Below, piece by piece: positions 1 through 4,081 of a stretch of DNA of 5,362 bases. The stretch spans positions 1 through 5,362 of the forward strand of contig DKZT01000001.1 in assembly GCA_002493755.1 (NCBI GenBank). The letters are read 5' to 3'. Source of the stretch: Ruminococcaceae bacterium UBA7067. Lineage in GTDB: Bacteria; Bacillota; Clostridia; Oscillospirales; Acutalibacteraceae. The notes below the pieces were generated by a model, which saw only the letters and a list, made by a program, of their open reading frames with translations, was not told where the DNA came from and did not search any database. Position numbers and translations under genes: made by a program. Numbering within the stretch: position 1 is the stretch's first letter; every line of letters begins with the position of its first letter.

Positions 1-1
1 T

Positions 2-50
2 CTAAACTCAAAACTCTAAACTCAAAACTCTCCACTCTTCACTCTTCACT
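2..50. repeat. Heptad (7-bp) tandem array at the 3' end of tmk
   Basis: Seven consecutive 7-bp units all end in ACT: CTAAACT, CAAAACT, CTAAACT, CAAAACT, CTCCACT, CTTCACT, CTTCACT. The first four are a 14-bp repeat in two copies. The array runs to the left window edge, so its full length is unknown. It contains the tmk stop codon (46-48) and most of the last sense codon (49-51). Confidence 0.85.
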
Positions 51-711
51 CTGCGGCGAAGCCGCACATCGCCGCTATTTCCCGGGAAATATCGTCTATA
101 TCCCTCATTTTTCCGTCCTTAACGCAGGAGATAACGCTCCAGCCGAGCTTTTGTGCGGAATAGCGCGCACTCTGTGAGCATTTGGCAAGATACGACAGAT
201 TGCGTTCGTGCAAATCCTTTTTGCTTTCGTCACCGTCATATCGGCGGCTCATAAGCGACTGTGAAATTTCGGTCGGCACGTCAAGGTATATCACCAGATC
301 GGGACGCGGAATGCCCAGTCGGTTATACTCAAGATCCTCAAGCCAGCGCAGATATTCCTCACGCTCGGCTTCATCAACCTTTGTCATCTGATATACTGCG
401 TTTGAGGTGGCGTAACGGTCGCACAGGATAACTGCGCCGTCAGCATACGCTCTCCCCCAGTCCTTTTTATATGAAGCGTAGCGGTCAACCGCGTAAAACG
501 AAGCCGCGGCATAGCCGTTGACATCGTCGGGTGCAGAGCCGAATTCGCCGTTTAAATACATCTTCACAAGAGCCGAGGACGGACTGTCATAATCGGGAAA
601 CGACACTCGCAGCACGTCAACTCCCTTTGACTTAAGCGTCTGATACAGCCGCTCGGTCTGCGTTGCCTTACCGCTTCCGTCAAGACCCTCAATTACTATA
701 ACCTTACCCAT
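46..711 (-). CDS. tmk: Thymidylate kinase (dTMP kinase)
   Basis: Cytoplasmic enzyme that transfers a phosphate from ATP to dTMP to give dTDP, an essential step toward dTTP. Counting from the chosen start (221 aa; E. coli Tmk is 213), the P-loop GLDGSGKAT is at residues 9-17, an FPDYDSPS segment at 38-45, VDRYAS at 75-80, and the family signature DRYATSNAVYQ at 98-108. A basic LID-like stretch SRRYDGDESKK lies near 155-165. The P-loop carries Ala where the Walker A consensus GxxxxGK[S/T] has Ser/Thr; I recall this GKATQ form from clostridial Tmk proteins, so it is probably a subtype and not damage. An ATG at 720 would add three residues, but its only purine-rich site (GGGGA) would touch it. 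The ATG at 711 has the same site 9 bases away, so 711 is preferred. It overlaps the end of thyX by 8 bases, which suggests translational coupling. The last codon and the TGA stop lie inside a heptad repeat array. Confidence 0.95.
   Translation of the reverse strand: MGKVIVIEGLDGSGKATQTERLYQTLKSKGVDVLRVSFPDYDSPSSALVKMYLNGEFGSAPDDVNGYAAASFYAVDRYASYKKDWGRAYADGAVILCDRYATSNAVYQMTKVDEAEREEYLRWLEDLEYNRLGIPRPDLVIYLDVPTEISQSLMSRRYDGDESKKDLHERNLSYLAKCSQSARYSAQKLGWSVISCVKDGKMRDIDDISREIAAMCGFAAE
52..66 (-). repeat. GC-rich hairpin inside the last codons of tmk
   Basis: TGCGGC and GCCGCA form a perfect 6-bp stem around a 3-base loop (GAA on the plus strand, UUC in the mRNA). It directly abuts the heptad array and encodes the C-terminal Gly-Phe-Ala-Ala. 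There is no T-tract after it in the visible sequence, so a terminator role is not supported. Confidence 0.6.
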
Positions 712-1522
712 TGCTCTCATTCCCCAAATTCAAAAAATACTCTCTCATCTGCTTCGGCTTGCCGCAGCTCATTTTGCCCTCGGGACATTTGCCGCTCATA
801 CAGGACGGTCCGCTGTTTTTGAAAAGCGACGGCGCAACAGACTTGCACAGCCTGAGCATCTGCACGGCAACCTCTCTTATCTCCCACTGCGCCCTGTTGC
901 AGCAGCGGTGCGCAAAGAAATTCCACAACGAGCGAGTGTTCATTGTTACAACTATTGCTGTGGTGCAGGCGTTGGGCAGGATAAAGCGCGCGTCCTCGTT
1001 AGCCTTTTTTATAACGGCACTGCACGCCGACTTATCAATCGCCCTGTACTGCTCGATTATTTCCTCATTTGTGCCTGAAACATCTGCACAGCGGCTTTTT
1101 ATCTCGCTTGCCGCAAGTGCATTCCTGATTTTTGTATAGGCTGTTCTCTGCTGAGATATGATATTACGGTATTCCTCTAAAGCCTCGTCACAATTCTCGA
1201 TTGACGGCGGAGTGACAAACTCAAAGCTGTTGCCGTCAACATATCTCTGCGACTGCTGACTGTAAGAGGCTATGCGGTGGCGCACAAGCTGATGAGAGCA
1301 GGCGCGCGATATACCCTCAATCGCAAAGGTGAAGCTTGCGTGCTCCATAGGGCTTGCGTGTCCGATTTCCGCGAGCATATTCACGAACGCTTCCGTTTTT
1401 TCGGGAGTAAGTCCCTGCTGAATTTCATCTACACCGACAGGCGAATAGCAAAGCTTTGCAGCGGCGGCAACCACCTGCTCGGGGTTCGGTGTGTGGGCAA
1501 TCAGATTTACCTTTATAGCCAT
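704..1522 (-). CDS. thyX: Flavin-dependent thymidylate synthase ThyX
   Basis: Converts dUMP to dTMP using methylene-tetrahydrofolate as carbon donor, with FAD and NADPH. It replaces ThyA and leaves tetrahydrofolate, not dihydrofolate. The 272-residue product has GHASPMEHASF at 54-64 and the diagnostic ThyX motif RHRIASYSQQSQRY at 81-94. S91 stands at the spacing of the serine studied in the Thermotoga enzyme (inference from spacing). NTRSLWNFF near 195-203 and AQWEIREVAVQ near 211-221 match the conserved C-terminal half. A tail with C241, C246 and C253 in GPSCMSGKCPEGKMSCGK is an addition beyond the catalytic core. The start is ATG at 1522, with GGAGAG ending 7 bases upstream (1535-1530). tmk follows with an 8-base overlap, so the same mRNA encodes synthesis and the next phosphorylation of dTMP. 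A candidate promoter lies at 1758-1730, giving a leader of about 200 bases. Confidence 0.96.
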   Translation of the reverse strand: MAIKVNLIAHTPNPEQVVAAAAKLCYSPVGVDEIQQGLTPEKTEAFVNMLAEIGHASPMEHASFTFAIEGISRACSHQLVRHRIASYSQQSQRYVDGNSFEFVTPPSIENCDEALEEYRNIISQQRTAYTKIRNALAASEIKSRCADVSGTNEEIIEQYRAIDKSACSAVIKKANEDARFILPNACTTAIVVTMNTRSLWNFFAHRCCNRAQWEIREVAVQMLRLCKSVAPSLFKNSGPSCMSGKCPEGKMSCGKPKQMREYFLNLGNESNG

Positions 1523-1571
1523 AGTTAATCTCTCCGTTTCTAAAAAATTGCCAAGCGCGAATATAATAATT

Positions 1572-1646
1572 GAGTTTTGAGTTTTGAGTTTTAAGATTTA
1601 AGCCTTGAATTATTAATACAAGCTTAAATTCTACAACTCTAAACTC
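1572..1646 (-). repeat. Long imperfect hairpin in the thyX leader
   Basis: Three GAGTTTT heptads (1572-1592, plus-strand reading) are the inverted counterpart of the AACTCTAAACTC sequence at 1635-1646. Between them, ATTTAAGC (1596-1603) pairs with GCTTAAAT (1622-1629), extended by TTG (1605-1607) with CAA (1619-1621) across a bulged C, around an AT-rich loop. In the mRNA this makes a stem of roughly 25-30 pairs with a few mismatches, about 50 bases upstream of the thyX ribosome site. It could be a miniature inverted-repeat element or a leader structure. No T-tract follows, so it is not an obvious terminator. Confidence 0.65.
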
Positions 1647-1687
1647 CCGACTCTGAACTGAAAACTCTAAACTCCCGACTCTGAACT
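1632..1687. repeat. Heptad (7-bp) tandem array, thyX leader
   Basis: Eight consecutive 7-bp units each end in ACT (TACAACT, CTAAACT, CCCGACT, CTGAACT, GAAAACT, then CTAAACT, CCCGACT, CTGAACT again). At a higher level this is a perfect 25-bp direct repeat (1635-1659 and 1663-1687) with a 28-bp period, that is, four heptads. The unit sequence drifts but the period holds. Confidence 0.85.
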
Positions 1688-1729
1688 AAATAATCGTTTG
1701 CTTACTAAAGTAGATATCCATATCAATTA

Positions 1730-1758
1730 ATTGTAACACAAAATCACCGATTTTTCAA
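1730..1758 (-). promoter_or_regulatory. Candidate sigma-A promoter for thyX-tmk
   Basis: On the minus strand, TTGAAA (1758-1753) is followed by exactly 17 bases and TACAAT (1735-1730). A TG one base upstream of the -10 box makes it an extended -10. Transcription would begin near 1723 and give a leader of about 200 nt before thyX. The -35 box starts only 8 bases after the upstream toxin-antitoxin terminator stem. Confidence 0.6.
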
Positions 1759-1760
1759 TT

Positions 1761-1795
1761 AAAATCCGCCGTACAAGATCTCTCCAGTACGGCGG
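1761..1795 (-). terminator. Rho-independent terminator of the toxin-antitoxin operon
   Basis: CCGCCGTAC (1766-1774) and GTACGGCGG (1787-1795) are a perfect 9-bp inverted repeat with a 12-base loop, beginning 5 bases after the toxin stop. On the minus strand the stem is followed by ATTTTAATT, a modest T-rich run. The plus strand also has a T-rich flank (1798-1807), so it may work in both directions, although no plus-strand gene reads into it. Confidence 0.75.
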
Positions 1796-1799
1796 CAGT

Positions 1800-2081
1800 T
1801 TATTTTTCAAACAAATCGCTGTGGCTTCCGGTTCTGGCTAAAGTAAGAACAAGAACGCCGCTGTCAATTTTATATATCAGCAGCCAATCGGGCTTTATGT
1901 GGCACTCACGGAATCCGACAAAATTGCCGGTAAGCGCATGATCTTTATTCTATTCAGGGAGCGCCTCACCCCTTGATAAAATGCGTATTACATCATCAAG
2001 TAATCCTATATCAAGGTTTCGTTTCATTGCAAGCTTGTAGTCTTTTTTAAACTGAGTTGTCCAAATAATATCCAGCTTCAT
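1800..2081 (-). pseudogene. yafQ: YafQ-family mRNA interferase toxin, interrupted by an in-frame TAG
   Basis: Reading from ATG 2081 gives a 93-codon frame ending in TAA at 1800-1802, the normal length for YafQ (E. coli 92 aa). Codon 44 (1952-1950) is TAG. The start MKLDIIWTTQFKKDYKLAMKR and the sequence after the stop, RECHIKPDWLLIYKI and RTGSHSDLF, are typical YafQ. Aligned by eye to E. coli YafQ (an RNase that cuts mRNA at the ribosome), the active-site positions H48, H61, D65, W66, R83, H87 and F91 are all present but lie after the stop, so the 43-residue truncated product should be inactive. The ATG overlaps the antitoxin TGA by 4 bases, the usual coupled arrangement. No frameshift or deletion is seen: one substitution (from AAG or CAG, for example) explains it. 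Alternatives are a sequencing error, nonsense suppression or TAG recoding; no gene in the window uses TAG as its stop. Confidence 0.85.
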
Positions 2082-2353
2082 CTTTTTAGTTCACTGAGCG
2101 CCTCTTCAACATCAGAATAACGCTTCACATCAGAGTCACGCACTATATGCTCAGCTTCCGACAAAGCGGCAGCCGTTTCTTGATTTGGTTTGTCAAGCCG
2201 AACATCAAACGGGAATCCGCCTACACGCAAGGATTGCCGTAAAAAAACATTTATTGCCGTTGTCAGATTAATACCCAGTTCCCCATAAAGAGCTTCACAC
2301 TGCTTTTTTATACTGCTGTCCATTCGTACACTAAAATTAGTTGTATCAGCCAT
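2078..2353 (-). CDS. dinJ: RelB/DinJ-family antitoxin
   Basis: A 91-residue antitoxin that should bind and neutralise a YafQ-type toxin with its C-terminal half and repress its own operon with its N-terminal half. The N-terminus TTNFSVRMDSSIKKQCEAL followed by GINLTTAINVFLRQSL and GGFPFDVR is the ribbon-helix-helix dimerisation and DNA-binding domain typical of RelB/DinJ. The C-terminal part, rich in Ala, Glu and Asp, is the expected toxin-binding region. A GTG at 2362 would add three residues, but the Shine-Dalgarno AAGGTG (2368-2363) directly abuts it. That site is 8 bases from ATG 2353, so 2353 is chosen. The TGA stop overlaps the toxin ATG by 4 bases. The antitoxin frame is intact while the toxin is interrupted, so it may now act only as a repressor or as an antidote to related toxins elsewhere in the genome (inference). 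Confidence 0.93.
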   Translation of the reverse strand: MADTTNFSVRMDSSIKKQCEALYGELGINLTTAINVFLRQSLRVGGFPFDVRLDKPNQETAAALSEAEHIVRDSDVKRYSDVEEALSELKR

Positions 2354-2368
2354 AGCACTCACACCTTC

Positions 2369-2383
2369 ACATTAATTATATGT
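2369..2383 (-). promoter_or_regulatory. Possible antitoxin operator (weak palindrome)
   Basis: ACATATAATTAATGT has ACAT/ATGT arms and covers the expected transcription start just downstream of the -10 box, where a RelB/DinJ-type repressor would block initiation. Only five of seven pairs match and the region is AT-rich, so this may be chance. Confidence 0.3.
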
Positions 2384-2385
2384 TC

Positions 2386-2414
2386 ATTATAAGATATTTG
2401 CAGTGCATTGTCAA
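2386..2414 (-). promoter_or_regulatory. Consensus sigma-A promoter of the toxin-antitoxin operon
   Basis: TTGACA (2414-2409), a 17-base spacer and TATAAT (2391-2386) match the housekeeping consensus at every position. The transcript would start near 2379 and reach the antitoxin ATG after about 26 bases. Such a strong promoter fits an operon normally held down by autorepression. Confidence 0.85.
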
Positions 2415-2452
2415 GCCGTTGCACATATTGTGAATATACTTTTAAATAAAAT

Positions 2453-2466
2453 CCACTCTTCACTCT
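2453..2466. repeat. Short heptad repeat (CTTCACT type)
   Basis: Two 7-bp units, TCCACT preceded by one divergent base and then CTTCACT, sit in a 16-base stretch (2452-2467) identical to bases 31-46 at the end of tmk. As at the tmk end, a small GC-rich hairpin follows on the right: TCCGC/GCGGA at 2472-2486 with a 5-base loop. The repeated pairing of array and hairpin suggests one repeat family. Confidence 0.6.
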
Positions 2467-2606
2467 TTTAATCCGCCGCTTGCGGACAATGTCATCAACT
2501 TAAGCAGGAAACCTGAAACGAGGTTGTAGGGAACTGGCTTGCTCTTATGGAATTTGGTTCGTGTCCGTAGTGTATACAACACTCATAAGAGCGAACACAA
2601 CCCTCA

Positions 2607-2640
2607 GTCAGCTACGCTGACAGCTCCCTTAAAAGGGAGC
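2607..2640. repeat. Tandem perfect hairpins (GTCAGC and GCTCCCTT)
   Basis: GTCAGC-TAC-GCTGAC (2607-2621) is followed one base later by GCTCCCTT-AA-AAGGGAGC (2623-2640). Both stems are perfect, and together they look like a recombinogenic or REP-like palindromic unit inside the larger element. Confidence 0.75.
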
Positions 2641-2674
2641 CAAGACCTCGTTGCAAGTTTCAGCACAGCGACCC

Positions 2675-2694
2675 GGAACGGTCAAGACCGTTCC
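2675..2694. repeat. Perfect hairpin GGAACGGTC/GACCGTTCC
   Basis: A 9-bp perfect inverted repeat separated by two bases (8 pairs with a 4-base loop in practice). Its right arm overlaps GTTCCCTAC, which also matches the distant arm at 2526-2534, so two alternative pairings compete. Confidence 0.75.
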
Positions 2695-2723
2695 CTACGA
2701 ACGCACAAACCCGTTGCAAAATT

Positions 2724-2757
2724 CACTTTCCATTTTCCACTTTCCATTTTCAATTTG
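2724..2757. repeat. Pyrimidine-rich heptad array
   Basis: A perfect 14-bp tandem duplication (2724-2737 and 2738-2751) that resolves into 7-bp units CACTTTC and CATTTTC. A divergent AATTTG unit follows. The period equals that of the ACT-type arrays, but the base composition differs. Confidence 0.75.
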
Positions 2758-2781
2758 AAAGAGCCGCAAAGCCGTGCATAC

Positions 2782-2808
2782 AAAAACCGCCCCGGGATTC
2801 CGGGACGG
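2782..2808 (-). terminator. Rho-independent terminator of the 2851-3834 gene
   Basis: On the minus strand, CCGTCCCGG and CCGGGGCGG form a 9-bp stem with one G-U pair and a 4-base loop (2808-2787), followed directly by TTTTT (2786-2782). It lies about 40 bases after the stop codon. This is a textbook terminator. Confidence 0.92.
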
Positions 2809-2850
2809 TCGTGTGCAATTATTAAGCTTGAATATCAATCAGATGATTAA

Positions 2851-3834
2851 TTATTCAGAAACCTTTTTCTTAGCAGCTACAACAGCTACGCCGAGAGCAG
2901 CTACAAGAACGATACCGAGAACTACGAACGGTGTTGAATCACCGGTTGTTGTTGTACCGCTGCTTGTCTTTGATGTTGTAGATGTGTTTGAACGATTGCT
3001 GCTTGTTGAGTTGTTGGAGTTATTTGAGTTGGTTGAGTTGTTTGAGTTGTTGTTATCTCCGCCGTTGTTGTTGTCGCCGCCGTTGTTGTTGTCGCCGCCG
3101 TTGTTACCGCTGCTGATGCCGAGAAGCTCCTTAGCAACTTCGATCTGAAGTCTGCTGTCCTCTTCGCTCATCGGAAGTGTCGGGAATTCAGGCATAGACT
3201 CAAGAGCTGCATATACATCCTCTGCAGTTGTGTTAGCAGAAGAAATAAGACTTGAGAGAACGTCAGCAGTTACATTATCAGGGTTAACTGCAATATAGTT
3301 CTTGATGAAGTTAGCAACCATTGACGCACCGCTCTCTGTCGGAGCAAGAGTTTCACCAACGAGGTTACCGATTGATGTAATACCAAGGTGCGGGCCGTTC
3401 TTGCCGCTCTTCCATGTTGTCTTTGCGGCTGTCTTGTTAGAATCCATCGGGTTCTCGATCATTGTGTCAGTGTCTGTTACAGCTGTATCGCCGATGTTGT
3501 CATCTGTGAAAACGAGGTCATATGTCTGAGCGCCTGTGTCGATTGAGAAGATAACCTCATCATACGGACCTGCAGGAATCTCGTAAGACCATGTGTTTTC
3601 CTTGCCCTCAACCTTTGTCATCTTTTCATCCTTAACCTGCCAGTCATAAAGCTTGGAGCCGTCTGTGCCCCAAACGTGACAGTAAGCAATTCTTGCAGTT
3701 GACCACGGGCACTCCCAGTAAACAGTACCGCCGCTGAATGACGGAGCAGCAGCAGAAGCAGTGCCGATAGCCATTGTAGCAACTGAAGCTACCATCAATA
3801 CAGCAATAAGAACACTAAGAATTTTCTTTGCCAT
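2851..3834 (-). CDS. Secreted, membrane-anchored protein with a CBM26-like (starch-binding type) module
   Basis: A 327-residue surface protein. Residues 1-29 are a classic signal peptide (MAKK, hydrophobic core, GTASA cleavage site). Residues about 38-108 look like a CBM26-type starch-binding module, with spaced aromatics (YW 39-40, W44, AYCHVWG 50-56, W65), KMTKVEG, WSYEIP, VIFS and a QTYDL strand near 103-107. The assignment is by pattern, not by alignment. A helical, acidic segment follows (about 165-240), then three GGDNNN repeats and a long Asn/Ser/Thr linker (244-299). A hydrophobic anchor (302-321) precedes AKKKVSE. No LPxTG-like sortase motif is present, so it is probably held as a membrane-spanning tail. 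The start is set by AGGAGG (3849-3844), 9 bases before the ATG. It has its own promoter and terminator, so it is likely monocistronic. Its upstream neighbour has the same architecture, which suggests a shared role in glucan adherence at the cell surface (inference). Confidence 0.88.
   Translation of the reverse strand: MAKKILSVLIAVLMVASVATMAIGTASAAAPSFSGGTVYWECPWSTARIAYCHVWGTDGSKLYDWQVKDEKMTKVEGKENTWSYEIPAGPYDEVIFSIDTGAQTYDLVFTDDNIGDTAVTDTDTMIENPMDSNKTAAKTTWKSGKNGPHLGITSIGNLVGETLAPTESGASMVANFIKNYIAVNPDNVTADVLSSLISSANTTAEDVYAALESMPEFPTLPMSEEDSRLQIEVAKELLGISSGNNGGDNNNGGDNNNGGDNNNSNNSTNSNNSNNSTSSNRSNTSTTSKTSSGTTTTGDSTPFVVLGIVLVAALGVAVVAAKKKVSE
3055..3108 (-). repeat. In-frame 18-bp tandem repeat encoding GGDNNN
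   Basis: Three 18-bp units (3055-3072, 3073-3090, 3091-3108) encode the Asn/Gly/Asp linker of the surface protein; the third unit differs in its last codon. Adjacent bases (about 3000-3054) carry shorter Asn-Asn-Ser/Thr codon repeats. Being in frame, copy-number change would only alter linker length. Confidence 0.85.
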
Positions 3835-3870
3835 TTTAAGTTTCCTCCTAAAATTTGTCAGAAATTATTT

Positions 3871-3883
3871 GAAGCCGTGCTTC
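3871..3883 (-). other. 5'-terminal mRNA hairpin
   Basis: GAAGC-ACG-GCTTC is a perfect 5-bp stem with a 3-base loop. It begins about 3 bases after the predicted transcription start near 3886. A hairpin this close to the 5' end often protects an mRNA from decay; that role is inferred here. Confidence 0.45.
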
Positions 3884-3892
3884 ATTAGGTTA

Positions 3893-3921
3893 ATTATACT
3901 CCTGTATAAAGCAAACTGCAA
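3893..3921 (-). promoter_or_regulatory. Promoter of the 2851-3834 surface-protein gene
   Basis: A perfect -10 box TATAAT (3898-3893) lies 17 bases from a weak -35 box TTGCAG (3921-3916). Transcription would begin near 3886. A perfect TTGACA at 3985-3980 sits further upstream, but its partner at 18 bases (TATGTA, 3961-3956) is poor, so it is only a possible second promoter. Confidence 0.65.
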
Positions 3922-4016
3922 TAGATTTTTTTACAATTTTGTCTTTTTTATCTCTTACATAAAAACGAGGTGAAAAAATTGTCAAATTTTACGTATAATT
4001 TCGCATTATCCTTTAA

Positions 4017-4041
4017 ATCCCGCCCCAGGCAGGGACGGGAT
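4017..4041 (-). terminator. Probable terminator of the 4082-5362 gene
   Basis: ATCCCGTCCC and GGGGCGGGAT (minus strand) form a 10-bp stem with one G-U pair and a 5-base loop, about 40 bases after the stop codon. The T-tract is weak (ATTTAAA), so termination may be partial or use another factor. The stem core CCGTCCC/GGGGCGG is the same as in the terminator at 2787-2808. Confidence 0.65.
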
Positions 4042-4081
4042 TCAATGGAATTTGAAGCTAATTATTTACAAAATGTAATAA

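Larger units (their letters stand above)
2505..2698. repeat. Hairpin-dense composite palindromic element
   Basis: This gene-free region is packed with nested inverted repeats. GTAGGGAAC at 2526-2534 matches GTTCCCTAC at 2690-2698. AACGAGGT at 2517-2524 matches ACCTCGTT at 2645-2652, and CTGAAAC at 2513-2519 matches GTTTCAG at 2657-2663. GCTCTTATG at 2541-2549 matches CATAAGAGC at 2584-2592, with an inner AGTGT/ACACT hairpin at 2569-2583. Local hairpins lie at 2505-2515, 2607-2621, 2623-2640 and 2675-2694. The long-range arms are not fully collinear, which suggests shuffled or stacked repeat copies. Units such as the pair of hairpins at 2607-2640 resemble dispersed intergenic repeats that I recall from gut Clostridia. 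It could be a miniature inverted-repeat element or a structured RNA; no transposase is present. Confidence 0.65.

Noticed and set aside
302..324. LPxTG-type sortase signals in the surface proteins
   Set aside because: Neither C-terminus (TTGDSTPFVVLG at about residues 296-307 of the 327-residue protein; TVKTSESTAVLAI at about residues 298-310 of the larger one, counted from the ATG at 5083) contains LPxTG or a close variant. The range given here is in residues.
711..1139. Plus-strand reading frame of 142 codons opposite thyX
   Set aside because: It is antisense to strongly conserved ThyX sequence, with no ribosome site or recognisable product.
1..1592. A transposon carrying thyX-tmk between inverted repeats
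   Set aside because: The inverted heptads are low-complexity and occur elsewhere in the window, no transposase is present, and no target-site duplication is visible, so a mobile cassette is not supported.
2422..2432. CACATATTGTG as a regulator binding site upstream of the toxin-antitoxin promoter
   Set aside because: Only four pairs per arm in AT-rich DNA; likely to occur by chance.
2505..2698. CRISPR array or tRNA-like RNA in the hairpin-rich region
   Set aside because: The inverted repeats are not evenly spaced direct repeats with unique spacers, and no cloverleaf with the conserved T-loop or anticodon arm could be drawn.
2539..2850. Plus-strand reading frame of 103 codons
   Set aside because: It runs through the palindromic and heptad repeats and the minus-strand terminator, has no ribosome site, and its translation resembles no protein family.
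2774..3148. Plus-strand reading frame with Leu-rich repeats
   Set aside because: It is the antisense shadow of the Asn-rich GGDNNN linker of the minus-strand surface protein; the Leu repeats are reverse complements of the Asn codons.
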